DNA from: an uncultured Ruminococcus sp.
Lineage (GTDB): Bacteria; Bacillota; Clostridia; Lachnospirales; Lachnospiraceae
Reading direction: 5' to 3'
DNA length: 64,000 bases
NCBI GenBank assembly: GCA_934359255.1
Contig: CAKRLG010000004.1
Location: 101,965-165,964, forward strand
Below the pieces are notes generated by a model. It was not told the DNA's origin. It was given only the letters and a program-made list of their open reading frames with translations, and did no database searches. Within the stretch, counting starts at the first letter, position 1; each line of letters starts with the position of its first letter. Position numbers and translations under genes: made by a program. Below are positions 17,018 to 25,927 of the stretch, in pieces.

Positions 17018-18364
17018 ATGGCATTTGAAAGTTTAACTGAAAAACTGCAGAATGTATTCAAAAACCTGAGAAGCAAAGGCCGTCTGACCGAGGCAGATGT
17101 AAAGGTAGCGTTAAAAGAAGTTAAGATGGCACTTCTGGAAGCAGATGTCAGTTTTAAAGTGGTAAAACAGTTTATCAAAGCGGTACAGGAACGTGCGATC
17201 GGTCAGGACGTAATGAACGGACTGAACCCGGGGCAGATGGTGATCAAGATCGTAAATGATGAGCTGGTGTCTCTGATGGGAAGTGAGACCACAGAGATCG
17301 CGCTGCGTCCGGCAGGAGAAATTACTGTTATCATGATGGCAGGTCTTCAGGGTGCAGGTAAGACAACAACCACAGCAAAGATTGCCGGAAAGCTGAAAGC
17401 AAAAGGCAGAAAGCCATTGCTTGTAGCCTGTGATGTCTATCGTCCGGCAGCGATCACACAGCTGCAGATCAACGGTGAAAAACAGGGTGTGGAAGTTTTC
17501 TCGATGGGAGACAAACAGAACCCGGTAAACATCGCCAAAGCAGCGATTGAACATGCAAAGAATCAGAACTTTAACGTTGTGATCCTTGATACTGCCGGTC
17601 GTCTTCATGTAGATGAAGATATGATGCAGGAACTGATCCGGATCAAAGAAGAAGTCAACGTGGATCAGACCATTCTGGTAGTTGATGCGATGACCGGTCA
17701 GGATGCAGTCAATGTGGCAGAATCCTTCAATCAGAAGGTGGGCATTGACGGCGTGATTTTAACAAAGATGGATGGTGACACCCGAGGCGGTGCGGCACTT
17801 TCTATCAAAGCGATCAGCGGAAAACCGATTCTGTATGTAGGTATGGGAGAGAAACTTTCCGATCTCGAACAGTTCTACCCGGATCGTATGGCTTCCCGTA
17901 TTCTGGGAATGGGCGATGTGATGAGTCTGATTGAAAAGGCTCAGCAGAACATTGATGAAGACAAAGCCCGCGAGATGGAACAGAAGATCAAGAAAGCCAC
18001 CTTTGGTTTTGACGATTATCTGGAGAGCATGAACCAGATGAAGAACATGGGCGGTATTTCCAGCGTATTGAACATGCTTCCCGGACTGGGAAACAAAGCA
18101 AAAGACATCGAGGGTATGATCGATGAGAAAGACATGGCAAGAAAAGAAGCCATCATCCTTTCCATGACTCCGAAAGAAAGAGCCAACCCGGATCTTTTGA
18201 ACCCGTCCAGAAAGAAACGAATCGCTCAGGGCGCAGGTGTAGACATTGCGGAAGTCAACCGGATGGTCAAACAGTTTGATCAGACCAGAAAAATGATGAA
18301 ACAGATGCCCGGCATGCTGGGTGGTAAAAGCGGTAAAAGAGGCGGCTTTAAGCTTCCCTTTTAA
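17018..18364 (+). CDS. ffh: Signal recognition particle protein Ffh (SRP54)
   Basis: Ffh is the GTPase that binds 4.5S/SRP RNA and signal sequences and docks with FtsY. The 448-residue protein is full length. The N domain starts 'MAFESLTEKLQNVFKNLR'. The G domain has the P-loop 'GLQGAGKTTTTAKIA' at about 108-122, 'DVYRPAAITQL', 'DTAGRLHVDEDMM' and 'TKMDGDTRGGAALS'. The methionine-rich M domain contains 'SMTPKERANPDLLNPSRKKRIAQGAG' and ends 'KMMKQMPGML...RGGFKLPF'. It is in an operon with ylxM and rpsP, the standard Firmicute order. Confidence 0.98.
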   Translation: MAFESLTEKLQNVFKNLRSKGRLTEADVKVALKEVKMALLEADVSFKVVKQFIKAVQERAIGQDVMNGLNPGQMVIKIVNDELVSLMGSETTEIALRPAGEITVIMMAGLQGAGKTTTTAKIAGKLKAKGRKPLLVACDVYRPAAITQLQINGEKQGVEVFSMGDKQNPVNIAKAAIEHAKNQNFNVVILDTAGRLHVDEDMMQELIRIKEEVNVDQTILVVDAMTGQDAVNVAESFNQKVGIDGVILTKMDGDTRGGAALSIKAISGKPILYVGMGEKLSDLEQFYPDRMASRILGMGDVMSLIEKAQQNIDEDKAREMEQKIKKATFGFDDYLESMNQMKNMGGISSVLNMLPGLGNKAKDIEGMIDEKDMARKEAIILSMTPKERANPDLLNPSRKKRIAQGAGVDIAEVNRMVKQFDQTRKMMKQMPGMLGGKSGKRGGFKLPF

Positions 18365-18416
18365 ATAAACAAATAAAACTATAATAAACAAGGATAACCT
18401 TAAGGAGGAAATTAAA

Positions 18417-18662
18417 ATGGCAGTAAAAATCAGACTGAGAAGAATGGGTCAGAAAAAAGCACCTTTCTATAGAATCATCGTTGCAGATTCCAGATCCCCA
18501 AGAGACGGAAGATTCATCGAAGAGATCGGAACATACGATCCTACCTGTGATCCGAGCGTATACAAAGTAGACGAAGAAGCAGCTAAAAAATGGCTGGCAA
18601 ACGGTGCTCAGCCTACAGAAGTTGTAAGCAAAATCTTCAAATTAGCCGGTATCGAAAAATAA
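18417..18662 (+). CDS. rpsP: 30S ribosomal protein S16
   Basis: S16 is a small-subunit assembly protein. The 81-residue product shows the whole signature: '[19 protein letters not shown]', '[21 protein letters not shown]' and '[12 protein letters not shown]'. Strong ribosome site TAAGGAGGAAATTAAAATG. It lies 52 bases after ffh in the conserved ffh-rpsP-khpA-rimM-trmD order. Confidence 0.98.
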   Translation: MAVKIRLRRMGQKKAPFYRIIVADSRSPRDGRFIEEIGTYDPTCDPSVYKVDEEAAKKWLANGAQPTEVVSKIFKLAGIEK

Positions 18663-18790
18663 TGCAGAACCGCCAGGGACTGCTGAATTATGTTGTTACT
18701 GTTCATAATTTGCTATGAGCAGTAATATCGTTTTTGCCTGATGCATTTCCATCTCAGAGAAATGCTTTGACAAATACGTGGAGGTGCGTA

Positions 18791-19021
18791 ATGAAAGATT
18801 TAGTAGAAGTAATTGCAAAATCCCTCGTAGACCATCCGGAAGAAGTGGTAGTAACCCAGACTGAAGAGAGCAATGCGATTTTAGTAGAATTGAAGGTGGC
18901 ACCTTCCGATATGGGCAAGGTGATTGGCCGTCAGGGACGCATCGCAAAGGCAATCCGAACTGTGGTAAAAGCTGCTTCCTCTAAATGTGATAAGAAGGTT
19001 GTAGTTGAAATTCTGCAATAG
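18791..19021 (+). CDS. khpA: KH-domain RNA-binding protein KhpA
   Basis: KhpA is a small KH protein that pairs with KhpB/Jag and acts on RNA in cell-size and division control in Firmicutes. The 76-residue product has the KH core 'VAPSDMGKVIGRQGRIAKAIR' with the GxxG loop 'GRQG'. The start is ATG 18791 behind GGAGGTGCGTA; the frame is open upstream to 18734 but lacks a ribosome site. It is in the rpsP-rimM interval as in other Firmicutes. Confidence 0.93.
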   Translation: MKDLVEVIAKSLVDHPEEVVVTQTEESNAILVELKVAPSDMGKVIGRQGRIAKAIRTVVKAASSKCDKKVVVEILQ

Positions 19022-19032
19022 CTGAAAATATG

Positions 19033-19061
19033 AGGATATAGCCACTGGCTATATCCTTTTT
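19033..19061 (+). terminator. Intrinsic terminator between khpA and rimM
   Basis: AGGATATAGCC-act-GGCTATATCCT followed by TTTTTC. A good stem and T-run inside the operon, so rimM-trmD may be reached by partial read-through or a separate promoter. Confidence 0.75.
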
Positions 19062-19120
19062 CATTCATTTCCGCGGGTAACAAATATCGTTGGAAACAGG
19101 AAACAAAGAGGAGTAGAGAT

Positions 19121-19627
19121 ATGGAACAATTGCTGCAGGTTGGAGTGATCTCCAGCACTCACGGGATCCGGGGAGAAGTGAAAGTATTTCCTACTACAGA
19201 CGATCCAAATCGATTCAGAAAATTAAAGCAGGTGATTCTGGATACCGGAAGAGAACAGAAGGACCTGGAAATCGAAGGGGTAAAATTTTTCAAACAGTTT
19301 GTGATTCTGAAATTTAAGGGCATTGATAATATCAATGACATCGAAAAATATAAAGGGAAGAGCCTGTATGTGACCAGAGAACATGCAGTGAAATTAAAAA
19401 AAGATGAGTATTTTATTGCGGATCTGATTGATATGCAGGTAGAACTTGAGGATGGTACTGCATTTGGAGTTCTGACAGATGTGATGCAGACAGGGGCAAA
19501 TGATGTGTATTGTATCCAGACAGAGGAACATGGAGAGGTTCTGATCCCGGCAATCAAAGACTGCATCCTTGACGTGGATGTGGAAGCAAGAAAAATGAAA
19601 ATTCATCTGATGGATGGTCTGATCTGA
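19121..19627 (+). CDS. rimM: 16S rRNA processing protein RimM
   Basis: RimM helps 30S maturation and binds S19. The 168-residue protein has the N-terminal RimM domain ('[27 protein letters not shown]') and the C-terminal PRC barrel ('[22 protein letters not shown]', 'TGANDVYCI', '[21 protein letters not shown]'). Typical length and position before trmD. Confidence 0.97.
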   Translation: MEQLLQVGVISSTHGIRGEVKVFPTTDDPNRFRKLKQVILDTGREQKDLEIEGVKFFKQFVILKFKGIDNINDIEKYKGKSLYVTREHAVKLKKDEYFIADLIDMQVELEDGTAFGVLTDVMQTGANDVYCIQTEEHGEVLIPAIKDCILDVDVEARKMKIHLMDGLI

Positions 19628-19717
19628 CCGTTTTTTGCGAGTACAGATTCAGAGGGGTATCCAAGTTGATAAAAAGCAGCTGTGGAAACGGCTGTATGAT
19701 TACAGGAAGGAAAGAGT

Positions 19718-20482
19718 ATGCATTATCATGTACTTACATTGTTTCCCGAGATGATCGAACAGGGTATGGGAACCAGTATTATGGGACGGGCTATGGAGCA
19801 GGGACTGATCCGGCTGACTGCAACGAACATCCGGGATTTTTCAACCAATAAACATATGAAAGTGGACGACTATCCATATGGCGGAGGAGCCGGCATGGTG
19901 ATGCAGGCGGAACCTGTCTACGGAGCGTGGAAACAGGTGACCGAATCCATCGGATACAAACCACGTGTGATCTACCTGACGCCACAGGGAAAAGTATTTC
20001 AGCAGTCGATGGTGGAAGATTTTGCCAGAGAACAGGATCTTGTATTCTTGTGCGGGCACTATGAAGGTATTGATGAACGTGTGCTGGAAGAAGTGGTAAC
20101 TGATTATGTGTCTATCGGTGATTATGTACTGACAGGCGGGGAGCTTCCGGCACTGGTCATGATGGATGCCATTTCCCGTTTTGTGCCGGGAGTGTTGAAT
20201 AATGAAGAATCCGCGGAATTTGATTCCTTCCATGACAATCTTCTGGAATATCCGCAGTACAGTCGTCCGGCGGAATGGATGGGGAAAAAAGTACCGGATG
20301 TACTACTTTCCGGTCACCATGCGAATATTGAAAAATGGAGAAGGGAGCAGTCTATCCTGCGAACTCTTCAGAACCGTCCGGAGCTTCTGGAAGATGCAGT
20401 ACTGAGTAAAAAAGAAAAACAGTATCTGGAACAGCTGCGGAAAAATATGGAGCAAGAGGATCCATCCTCCGGTGAAAAATAA
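19718..20482 (+). CDS. trmD: tRNA (guanine-N1)-methyltransferase TrmD
   Basis: TrmD makes m1G37 in tRNAs with SAM. The 254-residue protein has 'HVLTLFPEMIEQG', 'DDYPYGGGAGMVMQAEPV', 'YLTPQGKVFQQ', the SAM-binding trefoil knot 'LCGHYEGIDERV' with 'SIGDYVLTGGELPALVMMD', and 'YTRP'-equivalent 'YSRPAEWMGKKVPDVLLSGHH'. It has the normal length. rplS, often next, is not found here; spoIVA follows instead. Confidence 0.98.
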   Translation: MHYHVLTLFPEMIEQGMGTSIMGRAMEQGLIRLTATNIRDFSTNKHMKVDDYPYGGGAGMVMQAEPVYGAWKQVTESIGYKPRVIYLTPQGKVFQQSMVEDFAREQDLVFLCGHYEGIDERVLEEVVTDYVSIGDYVLTGGELPALVMMDAISRFVPGVLNNEESAEFDSFHDNLLEYPQYSRPAEWMGKKVPDVLLSGHHANIEKWRREQSILRTLQNRPELLEDAVLSKKEKQYLEQLRKNMEQEDPSSGEK

Positions 20483-20490
20483 AAAAATCT

Positions 20491-20521
20491 GGTATTAGAG
20501 AAAATTCTTCTCACATATACT
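20491..20521 (+). promoter_or_regulatory. Possible sigma-E-type promoter of spoIVA
   Basis: GGTATTAG (20491-20498) and CATATACT (20514-20521) lie 34 bases before the spoIVA start. The -10 resembles the sporulation mother-cell sigma-E box (CATAxxxT), as expected for spoIVA. This is a visual match only. Confidence 0.5.
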
Positions 20522-20554
20522 GAGTAGTAGTATAGGTGAGGAGGATTTTTTTAT

Positions 20555-22027
20555 ATGGAGCCATTTGCTGTCTACAAAGATATACAAGCCCGTACGAAGG
20601 GCCAATTCCTTCTGGGAGTGGTAGGACCGGTCCGGACGGGCAAATCCACATTTATCCGGCGGTTCATGGAACTTCTGGCACTTCCGGGAATGGAAGAACA
20701 GGATGCTGCGGAGGTGCGGGATCAGCTGCCGGTTTCCGGTTCCGGAAAGACAATTACAACAGTGGAACCCAAATTTATTCCCAGGGAAGCAGTGAATGTA
20801 AATCTGGGAGAAGAGATTCCGGTGAAAATCCGACTGATCGACTGTGTGGGATTTATGGTGGATGAAGCTACAGGGGATATGGAGCAGGAAAAAGAACGAA
20901 TGGTAAAAACCCCCTGGTATGAACAGGAGATTCCGTTTCATCAGGCGGCAGAAATCGGAACCAGAAAAGTGATCCAGGAACATTCTACCATCGGCCTTGT
21001 GGTAACCTGCGACGGTTCCTTCGGTGATATTCCGCGCAAAAATTTTGTGGATGGAGAAGAAAAGACAGTACAGGAACTGAAAAAACAAGGAAAGCCATTT
21101 TTGATTCTTGTGAATTCGAAAAAACCGTACGGGGAAGAGGCACAGAAACTGGTAAAAGAACTGGAAGAAAAATATCAGGCAGCGGTACTGGGGGTAAACT
21201 GTGAACAGCTTCGAAAAGAAGATGTGATCCGGATCCTGGAAAAGATTCTTTATGAATTCCCGGTGCGCCAGATCGAATATTACATACCCAAATGGGTGGA
21301 ACTGCTTCCGGTCACCCATTATCTGAAAGAAGATCTGTTGAAACAGATGAAAGAGAAGATGGGAACCATGGAATTCATCCGTGATATCCGGCAGGAAAAT
21401 CTGCAGATGGACAGTAGCTATGTCAAATCCGTCACACTGGAAGAAATCAACCTTTCCAACGGCGTGGTAAAAGTCCGTATTCAGATCGAAGAACCCTATT
21501 ATTATCAGGTGATGAGCGAGATGACCGGTGTGACGATAGAGAGCGAGTATCAGCTGATCCATACGCTGAAAGAGCTGGCGCAGATGAAACAGGAATATGC
21601 AAAAGTCCAGCAGGCCATCGAATCCGTACGTGGAACAGGTTATGGTGTGGTGATCCCTGAGAAAAATGAGATCATACTGGAAGAACCGGTTGTGATCCGT
21701 CAGGGAAACAAATACGGTGTCAAGATCAAGTCGGTCAGTCCTTCCATCCATATGATCAAAGCGAATATTGAGACGGAGATTGCACCTATTGTAGGAAGCG
21801 AGGAACAGGCGCAGGATCTGATCACATTTATCAAAGAAAATGAAAAAAATGCCGATGATGGTATGTGGGAGACCAATATTTTCGGAAAATCCATCGAACA
21901 GCTGGTAGAAGACGGCATTCGTACCAAGATTGCTCAGATCAGTGAAGAAAGTCAGGTGAAGCTGCAGGACACGATGCAAAAGATCGTCAATGACAGCAAG
22001 GGCGGCTTGATCTGTATAATTATCTGA
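20555..22027 (+). CDS. spoIVA: Stage IV sporulation protein A (coat morphogenetic ATPase)
   Basis: SpoIVA polymerises around the forespore with ATP hydrolysis and anchors the coat and cortex. The 490-residue length is typical. The N-terminal part is the TRAFAC-like ATPase with P-loop 'GVVGPVRTGKSTFIRRFMEL' (about residues 22-41), 'SGSGKTITTVEPKFIP' and 'IRLIDCVGFMV'. The middle and C-terminal domains end 'LQDTMQKIVNDSKGGLICIII', the usual SpoIVA terminus. This gene shows that the organism, or its recent ancestor, forms endospores. Confidence 0.97.
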   Translation: MEPFAVYKDIQARTKGQFLLGVVGPVRTGKSTFIRRFMELLALPGMEEQDAAEVRDQLPVSGSGKTITTVEPKFIPREAVNVNLGEEIPVKIRLIDCVGFMVDEATGDMEQEKERMVKTPWYEQEIPFHQAAEIGTRKVIQEHSTIGLVVTCDGSFGDIPRKNFVDGEEKTVQELKKQGKPFLILVNSKKPYGEEAQKLVKELEEKYQAAVLGVNCEQLRKEDVIRILEKILYEFPVRQIEYYIPKWVELLPVTHYLKEDLLKQMKEKMGTMEFIRDIRQENLQMDSSYVKSVTLEEINLSNGVVKVRIQIEEPYYYQVMSEMTGVTIESEYQLIHTLKELAQMKQEYAKVQQAIESVRGTGYGVVIPEKNEIILEEPVVIRQGNKYGVKIKSVSPSIHMIKANIETEIAPIVGSEEQAQDLITFIKENEKNADDGMWETNIFGKSIEQLVEDGIRTKIAQISEESQVKLQDTMQKIVNDSKGGLICIII

Positions 22028-22055
22028 AAAAAGTGCTGAGGAAAATGCAAAGAAA

Positions 22056-22084
22056 TTGACAAAGATTTGTAACAAAGTTATAAT
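22056..22084 (+). promoter_or_regulatory. Consensus promoter of the wall-hydrolase gene
   Basis: TTGACA (22056-22061), a 17-base spacer and TATAAT (22079-22084). Both hexamers match the housekeeping consensus exactly. The leader to the start codon is about 145 bases. Confidence 0.75.
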
Positions 22085-22234
22085 AAAAGCTGTGACCAAG
22101 AAACCAGTCGAAAATGATATACCGGTATGATGTCCGGATCAAAAGATTCGGGTATCAGTAATATCGAGAAAAGTGTAATGCTTCAGACATAGAAGAAAAT
22201 ACAATAGAAAAAAGTACAATAGAAGGAAGTACAT

Positions 22235-24457
22235 ATGAAGAAAAAATACGTAAGCAGATTACTGGCAGGATGCCTTACAGTTACCATGCTGACACCGACC
22301 GGAGCACTGGCAAGTGTTCCGCAGCCGGTAGTGACACAGGAAGCATCCCAGAAGGCCGGGCAGGAGAACGAAACAGAAAACAAAGAACAGGCAGAGGAAT
22401 ATGCAGCAGAGGGTGCGGCAGAGGTACAGACAGACGAAACCGAACCGGCAGCAAACGGAGCAGCTGCAGATAAGAGCAAAGAACAGGCAGAACCGCAGAC
22501 GGCACAGACCGGTGAACAGGAGGTTTCAGAGACAGAACCCCAGGCGCAGGTACAGCCAAGGGCTGTAGTGGCGGTCAATCAGTGGATCCAGAATGGAAAT
22601 CGCTGGTGGTACCGTCATGCAGACGGAAGCTATACCACCAATGGATGGGAAGTGATCAACGGAGCCTGGTATTACTTTGACGGAGCCGGCTGGATGGTGA
22701 CCGGCTGGTTAAAACTTTCCGGAACCTGGTATTATCTGACGGGAAGCGGAGCCATGGCAACGGGCTGGATCCAGACCGGTGGAACCTGGTATTACATGAA
22801 CGCCAGCGGAGCGATGGTAACCGATACCTGGATCGGAAACAACTATGTAGACGGAAGCGGAGCCTGGATCCCGGGAAAAGTAAAAGCACAGGCCGGCTGG
22901 GTACAGAACGGAAGCCGTTGGTGGTATCGCCATGCAGACGGAAGCTATACCACCAATGGATGGGAAGTGATCAACGGAGCCTGGTATTACTTTGACGGAG
23001 CCGGCTGGATGGTGACCGGCTGGTTAAAACTTTCCGGAACCTGGTATTATCTGACAGGAAGCGGAGCTATGGCAACGGGCTGGATCCAGGTAGGCGGAAC
23101 CTGGTATTACATGAATGCCAGCGGAGCGATGGTAACCGATACCTGGATCGGAAACAATTATGTAGACGGAAGCGGAGCCTGGATCCCTGGGAAAGTAAAA
23201 GCACAGGCCGGCTGGATACAGAGCGGAAACCGCTGGTGGTATCGTCATGCAGACGGAAGCTATACCAAAAATAACTGGGAAGCCATCAATGGAACCTGGT
23301 ATTATTTTGACGGAGCCGGCTGGATGGTAACCGGCTGGATAAAACTTTCCGGAACCTGGTATTATCTGACGGGAAGCGGAGCCATGGCAACGGGCTGGAT
23401 CCAGGTAGGTGGAACCTGGTATTACATGAACGCCAGCGGAGCGATGGTAACCGATACCTGGATCGGCGACAATTATGTGGACGGCAGCGGTGCATGGGTA
23501 CAGGGAAAGACCAGAGCACAGGCTTACTGGGCTCAGAATAACGGCGGCTGGCTGTATGTGCAGGAAGACGGTTCTTATGCAAAGAGCACCTGGAAAACGA
23601 TCGATGGAAAAGAATATTATTTCGGTGCTGACGGTTATATGGTAACCGGCTGGCTGAAGCAGGGAAGCACCTGGTATTATCTGAAACCGACCGCAAAGAA
23701 CAGTACAGAAAAAGTAGGTGAGAAGGCCTATAATTACTGGGTGGGAACAGCCGGGATCGGTGGTTATTACATTGATAAATACGGCAGAATGGTAGCCGGC
23801 AAAGATTACAGCCTCGGAAGTTATATTTACACGTTCGATGCCAACGGATTATGCACGAATCGGGAAAACCGTTATCTTCAGGTGACTGATGCGAATGGAA
23901 GAAAATACAATGTGGAAAAGAAGACCTATCTTTCCGATCCTCAGGTGGGCGTGGATGTAACAGAGGATGAGTTCCTTGCAGCAGCTGTTTATGCAGAGTC
24001 GGCAAACCAGGGACTTACCGGTATGACAGGTGTCGCGATGGTTATGTTAAACCGTATGCGGACCAATAAGACCAGCACGGCTCCATATCCATCAGAAGCG
24101 AAAAATATGATTTATCAGGCAACACAGTTCGAAGTGGCGAGAGACGGAGCACTGACAAGAAGTCTGAATCTCATCGTGAGCGGCAAAGGCGGTACAGCGA
24201 TGGAAAATGCAAAAAAAGCTGTTGCGAACGCCAGAGCAATCTGTGATGCTTACGATAATAATAAGACCGATGAGCTGAGCGATGAAGTGAAAGGTATACT
24301 GGAAGAACTGAAGGTGCCGGAAGGTCATACTATGCTGGAATATCTTGGCTTTATGACACCAAAAGCATTTGAGAATGCGAATCTGGATCCGGAAAAAACA
24401 TACGCATTTACCTATAAAAATACCACGTTCTACAGTACCTGGATCAAAAAATCCTGA
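22235..24457 (+). CDS. Secreted choline-binding-repeat protein with SleB/CwlJ-type hydrolase domain
   Basis: This is a 740-residue secreted protein. It has a signal peptide (residues 1-26, 'MKKKYVSRLLAGCLTVTM', cleaved near 'ALA'), an Ala/Glu/Gln-rich linker to about 115, then three almost identical 105-residue blocks of choline/glucan-binding repeats ('GAWYYFDGAGWMVTGW', 'GTWYYLTGSGAMATGW'), further degenerate repeats to about 550, and a C-terminal hydrolase_2 domain ('EDEFLAAAVYAESANQGLTGM', 'AMVMLNRM', 'TQFEVARDG') typical of SleB/CwlJ cortex- or wall-lytic enzymes. The likely catalytic Glu is in 'AVYAESANQG'. It probably remodels peptidoglycan while held at the surface by the repeats. Confidence 0.88.
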   Translation: MKKKYVSRLLAGCLTVTMLTPTGALASVPQPVVTQEASQKAGQENETENKEQAEEYAAEGAAEVQTDETEPAANGAAADKSKEQAEPQTAQTGEQEVSETEPQAQVQPRAVVAVNQWIQNGNRWWYRHADGSYTTNGWEVINGAWYYFDGAGWMVTGWLKLSGTWYYLTGSGAMATGWIQTGGTWYYMNASGAMVTDTWIGNNYVDGSGAWIPGKVKAQAGWVQNGSRWWYRHADGSYTTNGWEVINGAWYYFDGAGWMVTGWLKLSGTWYYLTGSGAMATGWIQVGGTWYYMNASGAMVTDTWIGNNYVDGSGAWIPGKVKAQAGWIQSGNRWWYRHADGSYTKNNWEAINGTWYYFDGAGWMVTGWIKLSGTWYYLTGSGAMATGWIQVGGTWYYMNASGAMVTDTWIGDNYVDGSGAWVQGKTRAQAYWAQNNGGWLYVQEDGSYAKSTWKTIDGKEYYFGADGYMVTGWLKQGSTWYYLKPTAKNSTEKVGEKAYNYWVGTAGIGGYYIDKYGRMVAGKDYSLGSYIYTFDANGLCTNRENRYLQVTDANGRKYNVEKKTYLSDPQVGVDVTEDEFLAAAVYAESANQGLTGMTGVAMVMLNRMRTNKTSTAPYPSEAKNMIYQATQFEVARDGALTRSLNLIVSGKGGTAMENAKKAVANARAICDAYDNNKTDELSDEVKGILEELKVPEGHTMLEYLGFMTPKAFENANLDPEKTYAFTYKNTTFYSTWIKKS
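22583..23527 (+). repeat. Three tandem 315-bp repeats in the wall-hydrolase gene
   Basis: Units start with TGG at 22583, 22898 and 23213, exactly 315 bases (105 codons) apart. They are almost identical at the DNA level, and the third is the most diverged. Each unit encodes one composite choline-binding block. Recombination could change the copy number. Confidence 0.9.
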
Positions 24458-24469
24458 TGCTATCCATCA

Positions 24470-24498
24470 TTGACAGCCTACAGGAAAGAGTTTATAAT
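24470..24498 (+). promoter_or_regulatory. Consensus promoter of the cobalamin operon
   Basis: TTGACA (24470-24475), a 17-base spacer and TATAAT (24493-24498). It drives the riboswitch leader and the whole cbi/cob operon. Confidence 0.8.
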
Positions 24499-24504
24499 AT
24501 TGTC

Positions 24505-24640
24505 GTGAAAAATTTATCACATACAGTTGCAGGAAAACAGGTGAAATTCCTGTACAAGTCCGTTACCGTAAAAGTCGGAGTACTCTCTGTATGGTGAGGA
24601 CTGTAAACATTTGCGGCAACCGAAGGATTACAGAATAGAA
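24505..24640 (+). ncRNA. Cobalamin (AdoCbl) riboswitch
   Basis: The leader holds the class features: a GGTGAAATTCCTGTAC segment (P3 side), TCCG-TTACCGT-AAAAGTCGGAG resembling the conserved CCCGCxACTGT...GTCGGA core, and 'GCGGCAACCGAAGG' near the 3' side. It sits between a consensus promoter and a terminator (24649-24680), directly upstream of cbiD. High cobalamin would favour the terminator and switch the operon off. The core has a few departures from consensus, so a covariance search would settle the class. Confidence 0.82.
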
Positions 24641-24648
24641 ATGAGCAG

Positions 24649-24680
24649 AAAACCGTTGTCTTTCAGACAACGGTTTTTTC
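24649..24680 (+). terminator. Riboswitch expression-platform terminator
   Basis: AAAACCGTTGTC-tttca-GACAACGGTTTTTTC. A perfect stem plus T-run after the cobalamin riboswitch and before cbiD. Confidence 0.88.
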
Positions 24681-24736
24681 AATGTATCCACGCAACAAGG
24701 TAAAGTAATAAGTAAACTGTGATTGGAAAAAACGAT

Positions 24737-25927
24737 ATGGATAAAAAAGAACATCACACCGGTCTGGAAGGGTATTATGCGGTAGATGAAAAAAACAGAA
24801 AGCTTCGTTACGGTTATACAACCGGTTCCTGTGCGGCAGCTGCGGCGCAGGCGGCGACGCGGATGCTGTTGACCGGAGAAAAAGTGGAAGAGGTGGCTTT
24901 ACAGACACCAAAAGGAATTTTACTGCATCTGCTGATCGAGGAGATTTCCATGGATGAGGGAAGGGTGCGCTGCGCCGTGCAGAAGGATGGCGGTGATGAT
25001 CCGGATGTAACGACGGGGATCTATGTGTATGCAAATGTTTCCCGCAAGGCGGCACCACAGATTACTCTGGACGGAGGGATCGGCGTAGGAAGAGTGACCA
25101 GACCGGGTCTGTGGCAGGCAGTCGGAGAGGCGGCGATCAACAAGGTTCCAAGACAGATGATACTTGAAAACGTAGAAAAGGTCTGTAAAGAGTATCACTA
25201 CACCGGAGGTCTGGATGTGCAGATTGAGATTCCGGAAGGAGTGGAACTTGCGAAAAAAACCTTTAACCCACGGCTGGGTATCGAAGGCGGAATCTCTGTT
25301 CTTGGAACAAGTGGCATCGTGATCCCGATGAGTGAGGCAGCACTGGTGGCCAGTCTCCGGCTGGAGATGAAGATGCTGGTGGAAGCTGGCGGCTCCTATC
25401 TGGTAATTACCCCGGGAAATTACGGACAGGCATTTTCCAAAGAACAGACGAAACTGGATCTGACCTATTCGATGAAATGCAGCAATTATGTGGGGGAGAC
25501 CCTGGATATGGCAAGAGAGCTTGGAGTAAAGGGCATCTTGTTTATCTCCCATATCGGCAAATTTGTGAAAGTAGCCGGCGGAATCATGAATACCCATTCC
25601 CGCCAGGCAGACAGTCGAAGCGAACTGATGGCAGCGAATGCGATCCGCGCAGGCGCAGACCTGGAGACGGCGAAAGAGATTCTTGATACGATCACCACGG
25701 AACAGAGTGTGGAGATTTTAAAGCAAAAAGGATATCTGGAAGCTACGATGCAGGAAATCAGTGACCGGATAGAATTCTATCTGAATAAAAGGGCAGGCGA
25801 ACAGCTGGAAGTGGGAACTGTCTTATTTTCCAATGTATATGGAAAACTGGCAGAGACTTCGAAAGTTCCGGAACTTGCCCGAAAAATCATGAAGCAGGCA
25901 GAAAAAAGAGGAGAAAAAAAACTATGA
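24737..25927 (+). CDS. cbiD: Cobalt-precorrin-5B C1-methyltransferase CbiD
   Basis: CbiD methylates C1 of cobalt-precorrin-5B in the anaerobic B12 pathway. Signature: 'LRYGYTTGSCAAAAAQAATRML', 'RPGLWQAVGEAAINKVPR', 'TPGNYG' and 'FISHIGKFVKVAGGIMNTHSRQAD'. The length of about 396 residues is near the family's. ATG 24737 is chosen; a GTG at 24719 in the same frame would add six residues, and neither has a strong ribosome site. It is the first gene after the riboswitch. It overlaps cbiL by four bases. Confidence 0.95.
   Translation: MDKKEHHTGLEGYYAVDEKNRKLRYGYTTGSCAAAAAQAATRMLLTGEKVEEVALQTPKGILLHLLIEEISMDEGRVRCAVQKDGGDDPDVTTGIYVYANVSRKAAPQITLDGGIGVGRVTRPGLWQAVGEAAINKVPRQMILENVEKVCKEYHYTGGLDVQIEIPEGVELAKKTFNPRLGIEGGISVLGTSGIVIPMSEAALVASLRLEMKMLVEAGGSYLVITPGNYGQAFSKEQTKLDLTYSMKCSNYVGETLDMARELGVKGILFISHIGKFVKVAGGIMNTHSRQADSRSELMAANAIRAGADLETAKEILDTITTEQSVEILKQKGYLEATMQEISDRIEFYLNKRAGEQLEVGTVLFSNVYGKLAETSKVPELARKIMKQAEKRGEKKL

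Noticed and set aside
20495..22099. 534-codon minus-strand frame over spoIVA
   Set aside because: It is a shadow of spoIVA: low-complexity His/Phe-rich peptide, no family, opposite strand of a certain gene.
22583..23527. CRISPR-like tandem repetition
   Set aside because: The period is 315 bases with no short repeat/spacer pattern, and the frame encodes choline-binding repeats throughout.
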